64,000 bases of DNA from Prevotella sp. UBA6447 (lineage in GTDB: Bacteria > Bacteroidota > Bacteroidia > Bacteroidales > Bacteroidaceae), in assembly GCA_002437115.1 (NCBI GenBank), contig DJOD01000064.1, positions 1 through 64,000 of the forward strand, written 5' to 3'. A program made the translations under genes and the position numbers. The notes under the pieces were generated by a model. That model saw only the letters and a list, made by a program, of their open reading frames with translations. It made no database searches and was not told the DNA's origin. Each line of letters starts with the position of its first letter. Positions within the stretch are counted from its first letter, which is position 1. Of the stretch, positions 26,974-35,529 are shown one piece after another.

Positions 26974-27711
26974 ATGAGAGATTTGAGAAATATGATTGGA
27001 AGGGAATGCATGAAGCGCATGGGGGTAGTGGCACTCGGAATGATGGCTATCACATCGTCGGCTCTGGCACAAGACAAGCTGGAGACAACCCTCGGAGCCG
27101 ACATCGTAAGCAACTACTATTGGCGCGGCCAAGACCTGGGAGACATCTCCCTGCAACCAACGCTCGGCATCAGCTACAAGGGTCTGTCGCTCACCGCATG
27201 GGGGAACGTCGGCATCTCTGACCCCAGCGACACCAAGGAGTTTGACCTCACGGCGGCCTACACGACCGGCGGGTTCCACGTCGGTGTGACCGATTACTGG
27301 TTTAACTCCCCCAACGAGCGCTATTTCTGCTATGCAACCCACAAGACCTCACACGTCTTCGAGGCCAACGTGGGTTACGACTTCGGCCCCGTGGCACTCA
27401 ACTGGTACACCAACTTCACTGGGAACGACGGCTTCAACAACGACGGCGACCGCGCCTACTCATCCTATGTGGAGGCGACCGCGCCCTTCAAGCTCGGCGG
27501 ATGCGACTGGGAAGCTGCGTTAGGTGCCGTGCCATACGCCACAAGCATCTACACCGACGCCCATGGTTTTGCCGTGACCAACGTCAGCCTGAAGGCTACC
27601 AAGGATCTGAGGGTCACCGACTCGTTCAGCGTGCCCGTCTTCGCGCAGGTGGCCGCCAACCCCAGCACCGAGAAGGCTTATCTCATGGTGGGATTCACAT
27701 TGAGACCTTAA
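26974..27711 (+). CDS. TorF-like outer-membrane beta-barrel protein (putative porin)
   Basis: A protein of about 245 residues with a signal peptide ending ITSSALAQ, then alternating aromatic beta-strands such as LGADIVSNYYWRGQDLG and LSLTAWGNVGIS, ending in the barrel-type LMVGFTLRP. This resembles the TorF/Gcw_chp putative porin family. Being the last gene of the glnB-amtB unit, it may let ammonium or another nitrogen source cross the outer membrane. The start is uncertain: Mets at 26950, 26974 and 27010 are possible, and 27010 has the best purine-rich ribosome site. A strong terminator follows. Confidence 0.8.
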   Translation: MRDLRNMIGRECMKRMGVVALGMMAITSSALAQDKLETTLGADIVSNYYWRGQDLGDISLQPTLGISYKGLSLTAWGNVGISDPSDTKEFDLTAAYTTGGFHVGVTDYWFNSPNERYFCYATHKTSHVFEANVGYDFGPVALNWYTNFTGNDGFNNDGDRAYSSYVEATAPFKLGGCDWEAALGAVPYATSIYTDAHGFAVTNVSLKATKDLRVTDSFSVPVFAQVAANPSTEKAYLMVGFTLRP

Positions 27712-27792
27712 AAAATTAACGTCACGCTGACTGATGAAGGTAAGAAGATTGTATTTCTACATCAGTTTTTAGTCTACTTTGTTCTCATGCGA

Positions 27793-27821
27793 CCGGCAAT
27801 CCGCTTGGATTGCCGGCTTTT
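27793..27821 (+). terminator. Terminator of the glnB-amtB-porin operon
   Basis: CCGGCAATCC (27793-27802) and GGATTGCCGG (27807-27816) form a 10-bp stem with a 4-base loop, followed by CTTTT. Confidence 0.9.
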
Positions 27822-27860
27822 CGTATTGGCTGCAAGCAAGCCATTTTTGCGGCTGATGTG

Positions 27861-27891
27861 TTGGGGGTACTCCCGATTATTTGTACCTTTG
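27861..27891 (+). promoter_or_regulatory. Bacteroidota-type promoter
   Basis: TTG at 27861-27863, 20 bases, TACCTTTG at 27884-27891; the following gene starts at 27920. Confidence 0.7.
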
Positions 27892-27919
27892 CACCATCAT
27901 TCAACAATAAGAGCACATA

Positions 27920-29110
27920 ATGACGAAAAGATTATTGGTATACCCCTTTGCCTTGGCATGCCTCTTCGCCCAGGCACAAACCGACGAGGGCGACGTGGTA
28001 GTGCGCCCACGCGCTGACATGAGCGCCTCCACGCCCGAAAGTTTCCATACTGACGAGGCGGCTCGCGACGCGCCCCGTGTGTCAGCCAGTCACCACCTGT
28101 TGTTTCAAGGTATGCCATTGGGAGGCAACGCCTTCACCTTCGCTGCACGCATGAAGGCCAAGGGCCACAGCGTGGAGCGCAACGACGACTGCAAGTACCT
28201 CGCCTTCTACGGCTCCATAGCCGGACAGAAGGGCTTTGGGTGCGCTGTGAGATACGACGCAAGCAACAGGGTCTACAAGCTTGAGGCTTCGAAGGCATAC
28301 AACACCTACCAAGAGGCCCTGCGGGCATGCGACGACATCATGCGCCGCCTTGACCTCGCTTATCCCGACGGAGAGAGAGAAACGTCGCGCGCAAAGAACG
28401 AACAGGGCGAGACGCTCTACCACTCTACCATCAACGTGCTGTCCGCTGACGGAGCCTATGCGCTCGGCTCCGTGCAACTCACGCTACACTGCCCTGCCGA
28501 CAGCGGCCAAAGTTTCATAGACATCGTTTACGTGGACACCTACACCATGCGCAAGCACGAAGGAAGTCCACGTGGCTTGATTGACCTGACAAGGCTGGTC
28601 TCCGACCAGCTCGACCTTTGCTTGATGAGCATCAACGACCAGTCAATCGACTTTTACCTCACCAAAGGAGACCACACAGGTCAGATTTCAGCCTACGGCA
28701 TGGACAGGAATAGTGTCCTCGACTGCGTGTTCAAAACCGGGAACTCCGCCCAGGCCTTGGCTGACATGAGGCGATACCTGTTAGGACTCCCGGCACTCAG
28801 CGCCAGCGTCACGCTCGACACGCGTGGCTGCTTCGAAAGCCCACAGCTGTTTCCTGGCGGCGTGAACCCCGACCAACAAGTCACAAGGACGGTTCCGAAA
28901 ACGCAATCCTACCAGATAAAGGATTGGGTGATGGAAATGATTTTCCCCAAGGAGCACATCGAGCTGATGAAAGCGGGCGGCTACTACAACATCCTGAGCA
29001 ACAGCCTGCCCGCCATCTTCGGTGCCGTGGGTGGCAATGGATCCACGGCGTGGGACAGCCTTGACGAGTCGCAGAAGGCGGTCATTCATGAGCACGACAA
29101 CGCACGCTGA
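27920..29110 (+). CDS. Secreted protein of unknown function
   Basis: A 396-residue protein with a signal peptide (MTKRLLVYPFALACLFAQA). Residues about 57-115 (LLFQGMPLGGNAFTFAARMKAKGH, then GQKGFGCAVRYD) resemble a small domain common in Bacteroidota, in which a GMPL/GIPL motif precedes a helix and strands. The remainder, including YVDTYTMRKHEGSPRG and the C-terminal region, is not familiar to me. No catalytic motif is seen. It has its own promoter and stands between the nitrogen operon and sppA with no obvious partner. Confidence 0.72.
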   Translation: MTKRLLVYPFALACLFAQAQTDEGDVVVRPRADMSASTPESFHTDEAARDAPRVSASHHLLFQGMPLGGNAFTFAARMKAKGHSVERNDDCKYLAFYGSIAGQKGFGCAVRYDASNRVYKLEASKAYNTYQEALRACDDIMRRLDLAYPDGERETSRAKNEQGETLYHSTINVLSADGAYALGSVQLTLHCPADSGQSFIDIVYVDTYTMRKHEGSPRGLIDLTRLVSDQLDLCLMSINDQSIDFYLTKGDHTGQISAYGMDRNSVLDCVFKTGNSAQALADMRRYLLGLPALSASVTLDTRGCFESPQLFPGGVNPDQQVTRTVPKTQSYQIKDWVMEMIFPKEHIELMKAGGYYNILSNSLPAIFGAVGGNGSTAWDSLDESQKAVIHEHDNAR

Positions 29111-29242
29111 CCTGCGTTGCACGTTGTAAAAAACATTCCGAAAAACCATCGGTCATATGGAGCTGCGCGGTAGACACGCCATGGCCAATGGCTACCGTTG
29201 ACATGACCCGAGCAAAAAACACATCACAAAGACCAGCAAGTG

Positions 29243-29274
29243 TTTGGAATATCCTAAAATATTTTGTAGATTTG
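29243..29274 (+). promoter_or_regulatory. Bacteroidota-type promoter of the sppA-lpxK-pnp-thiL operon
   Basis: TTTG at 29243-29246, 20 bases, TAGATTTG at 29267-29274; sppA starts 38 bases later. This is the fullest promoter match in the window. Confidence 0.75.
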
Positions 29275-29311
29275 CAACAAAATTGACAATCACCAAAACT
29301 GACGACAGGAA

Positions 29312-31078
29312 ATGAAAGACTTCTTCAAATCGGTCTGCGCCACCATCGTGGGGTTGCTGGCCTTTGGCATCATCATCGGAGCCCTGTGCCTGATGAGCAT
29401 CGTGGGCATGGTGGCCTCATCACAGGCCACGCAGAGCGTGCCCGACAACTCAGTGCTTGTAATCAAGCTCGACGGTTCCCTACAAGAGTGCGCGGAGGAC
29501 AATCTCTATAACATGATAAACGGCACGACCACTAATGGACTGATGGAGACTCTTGAGGCCATCAAGAAAGCCAAGGACAACGAGGCTGTGAAGGGCATCT
29601 ACCTCGAAGGGGGCAACCTTGGGGCCGACATGGCCCAAGCCCAAGAGCTGCGCGACGCGCTGGCCGACTTCAAGGCGGCCAAAAAGTGGATTGTGGCCTA
29701 TGGCGAGCAATATTCGCTCAGTGCCTTCTACGTGGCCTCCATAGCCGACAAGCTCTACCTCAACCCGCAGGGAACGGTCGAATGGCAGGGCATGGGCGGA
29801 CAGATGGTCTTCGTCAAAGACGCACTTGCAAAGATTGGGGTGAAGATGGTTCCGTTCAAGTGTGGCAAGTACAAAAGCGCCACCGAGATGTTCACTGAAG
29901 AACACATGAGCGAGCCCAGCCGCCAGCAGACGGAACGCTACCTCGGAGGATGGTGGCAGACGGTATGCCAAGCCGTGGCGAAGAGCCGCAACATCAAGCC
30001 AGACTCGCTGCAGGCTTACGCCGACCGCGTGGTGACGCTTGAAGACTCCAAGAACCTCATACGATACAAGATGGTTGACGGACTGCTTTACAACGACCAA
30101 GTGAAGGGCGTGGTGCGCAGCCGGCTCGGCCTGGGTAAGGACGATGTGGTGGCACAGGTGTCGGTGACCGACATGAGCAACGCACCATCGAAGGAGAAAG
30201 GCGACGAAATTGCCGTCTACTACGCCTGGGGTGACATCGTAGACGAGCGGCCTACGCAGGGTGCACTGAACAACGCCCATCTCATCGTGGGCAGCGAGAT
30301 GTGTGACGACCTTGAGCGGCTGGCCGACGACGACGACGTGAAAGCGGTCGTGATTCGCGTCAACTCGGGAGGAGGGTCGGCTTACGCGTCCGAACAGATA
30401 TGGCACCAGATCGAGGCACTCCGCACCAAGAAGCCCGTCGTCGTGTCAATGGGCGGCGCGGCAGCCTCAGGCGGCTACTACATCAGCGCGGCAGCCGACT
30501 ACATCGTGGCTGAGCCTACCACCATCACAGGCTCCATCGGCATCTTCGGCTTGGTGCTCGACAAGTCGCAACTGCTCACCGACAAGCTCGGGCTGCGCTA
30601 CGATGAGGTCAAGACCAACAGAAACGCCACCATGGGAGGACCCATGACTCCCATGACATCTGAGCAAATGGGATATGTCCAAGCAAGTGTCAACCGGGGA
30701 TACACGCTCTTCAAAAGCCGCGTGGCCCGCGGACGCCGCCTCAACATGCAGCAGGTAGAGGAGCGGGCGCAGGGACACGTGTTCCTGGGCTCGGATGCCA
30801 TCAAGCTGAAGCTCGTCGATGAGCTCGGCGGACTTGACAAGGCAGTCGCAAAGGCTGCCACCCTGGCCAAACTCGCCGAATACCACACAGTCCCCTACCC
30901 TGCCCCCATGGGCATGATGGACCAACTGCTTGGCATGACCAACAACAAGGGAACGGCTCTCGACGAGCAGCTCAGACTCACGCTGGGCTCTTTCTACGAG
31001 CCAGTCATGCTGCTACGCTCCGTCGAGCAACTTGAGCCGCTGCAGGCACGCTGCCCGTTTATCATCACGAATTACTGA
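29312..31078 (+). CDS. sppA: Signal peptide peptidase SppA (67K type)
   Basis: A 588-residue membrane protease with one N-terminal membrane segment (about 8-38) and two tandem peptidase S49 domains, the long SppA form. The catalytic Lys is K188 in CGKYKSA (first domain) and the Ser is S386 in AAASGGYY (second domain), matching the E. coli Lys/Ser dyad. SppA degrades signal peptides left in the membrane after secretion. It heads an operon with lpxK 11 bases downstream. Confidence 0.94.
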   Translation: MKDFFKSVCATIVGLLAFGIIIGALCLMSIVGMVASSQATQSVPDNSVLVIKLDGSLQECAEDNLYNMINGTTTNGLMETLEAIKKAKDNEAVKGIYLEGGNLGADMAQAQELRDALADFKAAKKWIVAYGEQYSLSAFYVASIADKLYLNPQGTVEWQGMGGQMVFVKDALAKIGVKMVPFKCGKYKSATEMFTEEHMSEPSRQQTERYLGGWWQTVCQAVAKSRNIKPDSLQAYADRVVTLEDSKNLIRYKMVDGLLYNDQVKGVVRSRLGLGKDDVVAQVSVTDMSNAPSKEKGDEIAVYYAWGDIVDERPTQGALNNAHLIVGSEMCDDLERLADDDDVKAVVIRVNSGGGSAYASEQIWHQIEALRTKKPVVVSMGGAAASGGYYISAAADYIVAEPTTITGSIGIFGLVLDKSQLLTDKLGLRYDEVKTNRNATMGGPMTPMTSEQMGYVQASVNRGYTLFKSRVARGRRLNMQQVEERAQGHVFLGSDAIKLKLVDELGGLDKAVAKAATLAKLAEYHTVPYPAPMGMMDQLLGMTNNKGTALDEQLRLTLGSFYEPVMLLRSVEQLEPLQARCPFIITNY

Positions 31079-31089
31079 GCCTTTGAAAC

Positions 31090-32256
31090 ATGGAAGGTGA
31101 CCTCATAAAAATCAACGAGTGGCTCCTGCCACTCAGTTGGCTATACGGTATCGGGGTGGGCATTCGCAACCACCTCTTCGACCTGGGCGTGCTGCCCCAA
31201 CAGGAATTTTCCATCCCGGTAATTGGCGTGGGAAACATCACTGTGGGAGGGTCGGGAAAGACTCCACACGTGGAATACCTCATCAGACTGTTGCACGACA
31301 AAATGAGGGTGGCCGTGCTGTCGCGCGGATACAAGCGTAAGAGCCACGGATACGTGCTCGCTGACAACGACACACCCATGCAAGAGATTGGCGACGAGCC
31401 CTTCCAAATGAAGCACAAGTTTCCTGACATATACGTTGCCGTCGACAAAAACCGCCGCAAGGGCATCGGACGCCTCACAAACGAAGAGCCCACACGCGAT
31501 GTGGAGGTCATCCTTCTTGACGATGCCTACCAGCACCGCTACGTCAAGCCTGGCATCAACATCCTGCTGGTAGACTATCATCGGCTCATCATCTATGACA
31601 AGTTGCTGCCTGCCGGGCGGCTGCGCGAACCTCTCAAAGGGAAGAACAGGGCCGACATAGTCATCGTGACCAAGTGTCCCAAGGAACTGAAGCCCATGGA
31701 ATTTCGCGTGCTCACGAAAGCGCTCAACCTCTTTCCCTACCAGGAACTGTTCTTCACGCGCATCGACTACGACAAGCTAAAACCTGTCTTCCCCGAGGCA
31801 CAAAACCTTCCTAACTTGGCTTCTACCAATGTCTTGTTGCTCACAGGCATCGCCTCACCACGACAGATGGAACTTGACCTGAAGGGCAGTTGCCGATCCA
31901 TCACGCCACTGTCGTTTGGCGACCATCACCTGTTCAGCGAGAAAGACGCAGCCCGCATCAACCAGGTGTTTGCCAACATACCAGAGCCACGAGTCATCAT
32001 CACAACCGAAAAAGACTCCTCGCGCTTGCAGGCCACACCGGCCTTGGCACCTGAGGTCAGGAAAGCACTCTATGCTTTGCCCATACGCATACGCTTCATG
32101 CTTGACCAAGAAGAACACTTCAACCACAAAATAATAAGCTATGTACGCAAAAATTCAAGAAACAGCATCCTGGCTAAAGGAAAGGATGACGGCAAGCCCA
32201 AAGACAGCCATCATTCTGGGAACAGGCTTGGGACAATTAGCTTCCGAGATAACTGA
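31090..32256 (+). CDS. lpxK: Tetraacyldisaccharide 4'-kinase
   Basis: A 388-residue inner-membrane-associated kinase that adds the 4'-phosphate to the lipid A precursor. The Walker A loop is VGGSGKTPHVE at about 53-63, and DDAYQHR is the second family signature. The last roughly 38 codons (from 32141) are read in another frame by the pnp gene. The segment SYVRKNSRNSIL inside the overlap looks like a normal LpxK end, after which the tail is basic and low in complexity and runs to a stop at 32254. It may be a fortuitous extension beyond the functional core. Confidence 0.92.
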   Translation: MEGDLIKINEWLLPLSWLYGIGVGIRNHLFDLGVLPQQEFSIPVIGVGNITVGGSGKTPHVEYLIRLLHDKMRVAVLSRGYKRKSHGYVLADNDTPMQEIGDEPFQMKHKFPDIYVAVDKNRRKGIGRLTNEEPTRDVEVILLDDAYQHRYVKPGINILLVDYHRLIIYDKLLPAGRLREPLKGKNRADIVIVTKCPKELKPMEFRVLTKALNLFPYQELFFTRIDYDKLKPVFPEAQNLPNLASTNVLLLTGIASPRQMELDLKGSCRSITPLSFGDHHLFSEKDAARINQVFANIPEPRVIITTEKDSSRLQATPALAPEVRKALYALPIRIRFMLDQEEHFNHKIISYVRKNSRNSILAKGKDDGKPKDSHHSGNRLGTISFRDN

Positions 32257-32950
32257 GACCACAGAGATACCTTACAGCGACATTCCCAACTTCCCTATAT
32301 CGACAGTGGAGGGGCACGCCGGAAAACTTATCTTCGGCAAGCTCGGCGGAAAAGACATCATGGCCATGGACGGACGATTCCACTTTTACGAGGGCTACTC
32401 CATGAAGGAGGTGACCTTCCCAGAACGGGTCATGTATGAGCTGGGCATCAAGACACTCTTCGTGAGCAACGCTGCCGGTGGCATGTGCTCAGACTTCCAT
32501 ATAGGCGACCTCATGGTCATCACCGACCACCTCAACCTCTTTCCCGAGCATCCGCTGAGGGGGAAGAACATTCCCACGGGGCCGCGCTTCCCGGACATGC
32601 ACGAGCCGTACGACCATCAGCTCATTGCCTTGGCGGACGAAATTGCCTGTGAAATGGGGATAACGCTACAGCATGGAGTCTACGCGGGCGTGCAAGGCCC
32701 CACTTTTGAGACACCAGCCGAGTATAGGATGTACAGGGCCATGGGCGGGGATGCCGTGGGCATGTCAACCGTCCCTGAAGTCATCGTGGCACGCCATTGC
32801 GGCATACGCGTCTTTGGCATGAGCATCATCACCGACCTGGGCGGGTTCGACAAGCCTGTCGAAGTGAGCCACAAGGAAGTGCAACAGGCAGCGGCAGCGG
32901 CAGAGCCCAAGATGACAGAAATCATGCGTGCCATGATTGCGCGCTCATAA
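32141..32950 (+). CDS. punA: Purine nucleoside phosphorylase
   Basis: A 269-residue cytoplasmic enzyme matching trimeric PNP: ILGTGLG (phosphate-binding), the GRFHFYEGY block, SNAAGGM, GVYAGVQGPTFETPAE and MSTVPEVIVARH. It splits purine nucleosides with phosphate for salvage. The start at 32141 is well supported because MYAKIQETASWLK matches the usual family N-terminus, so the 116-base overlap with lpxK is real and not a start error. thiL follows 59 bases later. Confidence 0.94.
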   Translation: MYAKIQETASWLKERMTASPKTAIILGTGLGQLASEITETTEIPYSDIPNFPISTVEGHAGKLIFGKLGGKDIMAMDGRFHFYEGYSMKEVTFPERVMYELGIKTLFVSNAAGGMCSDFHIGDLMVITDHLNLFPEHPLRGKNIPTGPRFPDMHEPYDHQLIALADEIACEMGITLQHGVYAGVQGPTFETPAEYRMYRAMGGDAVGMSTVPEVIVARHCGIRVFGMSIITDLGGFDKPVEVSHKEVQQAAAAAEPKMTEIMRAMIARS

Positions 32951-33009
32951 GCCTTAAGGACTGGCAAACTATGCCAAACCATTCTCAGCACAAGCAATCA
33001 TCATCTATC

Positions 33010-34125
33010 ATGGAAATATCAAAGATAGGTGAGTTTGGCCTCATAGACCGACTCACCAAAAACTTCAAACTGAAAAACGACAGTTCACGTTACGGTGTGG
33101 GCGACGACTGCGCGGTCTTGCATTACCCAGACAGCGAGGTACTTGTCACGTCCGACATGCTCATGGAAGGTGTGCACTTCGACCTCACCTATGTGTCACT
33201 CATGCAACTGGGCTACAAGGCGGCCATGGAAAACATTTCCGACATCTTTGCCATGAACGGCACACCACGCCAGATGGTCATATCAATCGCGCTTGACAAA
33301 CGCTTCAACGTTGAGGGCATCGAACAGCTTTACGATGGCATCAGGCGTGCTTGCGGCAAGTGGGACATCGACATCGTGGGCGGTGACACCACTTCTTCTC
33401 TCACCGGACTGGCCATCAGCATCACCTGCATCGGCGAGGCTAAGAAGAACGACATTGTATACCGCAACGGAGCCAAGGAAACAGATCTTATCTGCGTCAG
33501 CGGCGACCTTGGGGCAGCCTACATGGGACTGCAACTCCTTGAACGAGAAAAAAACGTGTACTACCAACAACTTGATGACATCAACAAGAAAATAGCAGAA
33601 GCAAAAAAGGCAGGGAACGATGCCCTCGTCAAGCACCTCAGGGAACAAGGAAGCAAGGCCAGCGATTTCCAACCCGACTTTGCTGGACGCGAATACCTGC
33701 TTGAAAGGCAACTGCAACCAGAGGCACGTGGCGACATCATCAAGCTGTTAAGAGATAACAACATTAAGCCCACGGCCATGATGGATATCAGCGATGGGCT
33801 GTCATCAGAACTGCTGCACATCTGCAAGCAGAGCCATTGCGGATGCCGTGTCTATGAGAAAAACATTCCCATTGACTATCAAACGGCCGTGCAGGCGGAA
33901 GAGTTCAACATGAACGTCACCACGTGTGCTATGAACGGAGGCGAGGACTATGAGCTCCTGTTCACCGTGCCCATCGGCGACCACGACAAGCTCAACACCC
34001 TTGAGAGCCAGGGAGTCAAGCAGATTGGATACATCACAAAGCCAGAACTGGGCACCAAGCTCATCAGCCGCGACAACCAAGAGTTTGACATCACGGCACA
34101 AGGTTGGAATCCGCTGAGAGACTAA
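33010..34125 (+). CDS. thiL: Thiamine-monophosphate kinase
   Basis: A 371-residue enzyme that phosphorylates thiamine monophosphate to the diphosphate cofactor. Motifs: IGEFGLIDRL, GDDCAVL, SDMLMEGVHFDL, GGDTTSS and NGGEDYELLF. It is longer than many ThiL proteins because of a charged helical insertion at about 180-225 (QQLDDINKKIAEAKKAG). I chose the ATG at 33010 because family similarity starts there; Mets at 32971 and 32797 are in frame. It is the last gene of the sppA-lpxK-pnp-thiL run. The mix of envelope, salvage and cofactor genes gives no common function. Confidence 0.93.
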   Translation: MEISKIGEFGLIDRLTKNFKLKNDSSRYGVGDDCAVLHYPDSEVLVTSDMLMEGVHFDLTYVSLMQLGYKAAMENISDIFAMNGTPRQMVISIALDKRFNVEGIEQLYDGIRRACGKWDIDIVGGDTTSSLTGLAISITCIGEAKKNDIVYRNGAKETDLICVSGDLGAAYMGLQLLEREKNVYYQQLDDINKKIAEAKKAGNDALVKHLREQGSKASDFQPDFAGREYLLERQLQPEARGDIIKLLRDNNIKPTAMMDISDGLSSELLHICKQSHCGCRVYEKNIPIDYQTAVQAEEFNMNVTTCAMNGGEDYELLFTVPIGDHDKLNTLESQGVKQIGYITKPELGTKLISRDNQEFDITAQGWNPLRD

Positions 34126-34166
34126 CAGAAAATCACAACAGGGTAAACACCAAATATTTGACGTCA

Positions 34167-35405
34167 ATGAATTTCAAAAAACTTATATTCACGCTCCTGG
34201 CGGCCTATTGCTCTATTGCTCAGGCTGCAGAAAAGGTGACCATCACGGTAACCAACTCACTCATGACACCGCGCAAGGAAATGGTCGAAACGTCACTGGC
34301 CAACGTGCAACGCAAGCTCGGAGCAACACAAGACATCGTCGTAACGGATGCCAACGGCAAGGAGATGCCCTCGCAAGCGACATACGACGGCAAGCTCATC
34401 TTCCTCGCAGACGTGCCCGCCAAGGGTCGTGCCATCTACCAGGCTCACAAGGGCACACCCCAGAAATATGAGCCGAAGGTCACGGGGCGGCTGTTCACCG
34501 AAAGGCAAGACGAGTTCGGATGGGAGAACGACAAGGTGGCCTACCGCATCTACGGGCACGGCGTGGGCGTGGGATACGATATTTTCAACAAAAACACTAC
34601 CGACCTCATGCTCGACTATTGGTATGCCAGCGAGCATGACACCACCATGCGACGCGCCATCAAAGACTTGGCGCAACGGGGCTACAAAGGCTTGGCCGAC
34701 CAGGTTTACAATGCCTATTGCTACCACATCAACCACGGGAAAGGCATGGACTGCTACACCGTAGGGCCAACTCTCGGCGGCGGTGGCAACGCTACCCTTG
34801 ATGCCAAGGGCAATCTGGTGATGCCACAGTGTTATAAGTCATACAAGATTCTCGACAAGGGTCCGTTGCGCTTCACCGTGGAGCTGACCTATCCCGAGCA
34901 GCAGGTGGCTGGCGAAAAGGTGACGGAGGTGCGCGTCGTCACGCTCGACGCAGGTTCACATTTCAACCGGGTAAGCGTCAGCTACAAGGGTTTGACAAAA
35001 CCAGTAAACCTGGTTGCGGGCATCGTGATACACCAGTCGAACCCCAAGGCTTATGTCATGGATGCCAAGAACGGCTACATGGGCTATGATGACTTGGGTG
35101 ATGCCAGCGTCTACAACCCCAACTATCGTGACCAACTGGCCAAACAGATGGGGCACATCTTTGTCGGGATGCTCTTTCCTGAAAAACAATTGACCACTTT
35201 CTTCCAGCCGCGACAAAAGGGTATAGCCATCGGGCACATCCTCGCCAAGGCTACCTTCCGTCCCCGACAGGCTTACACTTACTACTTCGGTTCGGCATGG
35301 GACGGAAACCAATCTGAAGGTATTCACACCTTTGAGACGTGGAAGACATTCTTGAGCAAAGCAGCCCAAGCTGTCAGGACGCCATTGAAAGTGAGCGTCA
35401 AATAG
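34167..35405 (+). CDS. Secreted DUF4861 family protein
   Basis: This protein of about 412 residues has a signal peptide (MNFKKLIFTLLAAYCSIAQA) and the DUF4861 pattern: RKEMVETSL, FGWENDKVAYRIYG, GMDCYTVGPTLGGGG and AYTYYFGSAW. The family is found mostly in plant-polysaccharide (pectin/rhamnogalacturonan) utilisation loci of Bacteroidota, where its role is not established to my knowledge. Here it stands alone, 41 bases after thiL, with no pectinase nearby. A strong terminator follows. Confidence 0.8.
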   Translation: MNFKKLIFTLLAAYCSIAQAAEKVTITVTNSLMTPRKEMVETSLANVQRKLGATQDIVVTDANGKEMPSQATYDGKLIFLADVPAKGRAIYQAHKGTPQKYEPKVTGRLFTERQDEFGWENDKVAYRIYGHGVGVGYDIFNKNTTDLMLDYWYASEHDTTMRRAIKDLAQRGYKGLADQVYNAYCYHINHGKGMDCYTVGPTLGGGGNATLDAKGNLVMPQCYKSYKILDKGPLRFTVELTYPEQQVAGEKVTEVRVVTLDAGSHFNRVSVSYKGLTKPVNLVAGIVIHQSNPKAYVMDAKNGYMGYDDLGDASVYNPNYRDQLAKQMGHIFVGMLFPEKQLTTFFQPRQKGIAIGHILAKATFRPRQAYTYYFGSAWDGNQSEGIHTFETWKTFLSKAAQAVRTPLKVSVK

Positions 35406-35444
35406 GACGATACACCATTGGCCACAAAGCCAAACTTACCACGA

Positions 35445-35490
35445 CACACATGAACTCCTTCGCTTACAGGGGAGCTCATGTGTGCTTTTT
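35445..35490 (+). terminator. Terminator after the DUF4861 gene
   Basis: CACACATGA (35445-35453) pairs with TCATGTGTG (35476-35484), with further pairing inside (CTCC/GGAG), followed by CTTTTT. It ends 40 bases before the antiporter start. Confidence 0.85.
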
Positions 35491-35529
35491 CATCACACAC
35501 AAACACATTTTCCTCAAGAGAATAGCCAT

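Noticed and set aside
32788..32803. Another sigma54-like TGGCAC...TTGC inside pnp
   Set aside because: The spacing between GG and GC is nine, not ten, and it lies within coding sequence.
32797..33009. Upstream extension of thiL to 32797
   Set aside because: The extra 71 residues overlap pnp, are rich in His/Arg/Gly with no family match, and ThiL similarity begins at 33010.
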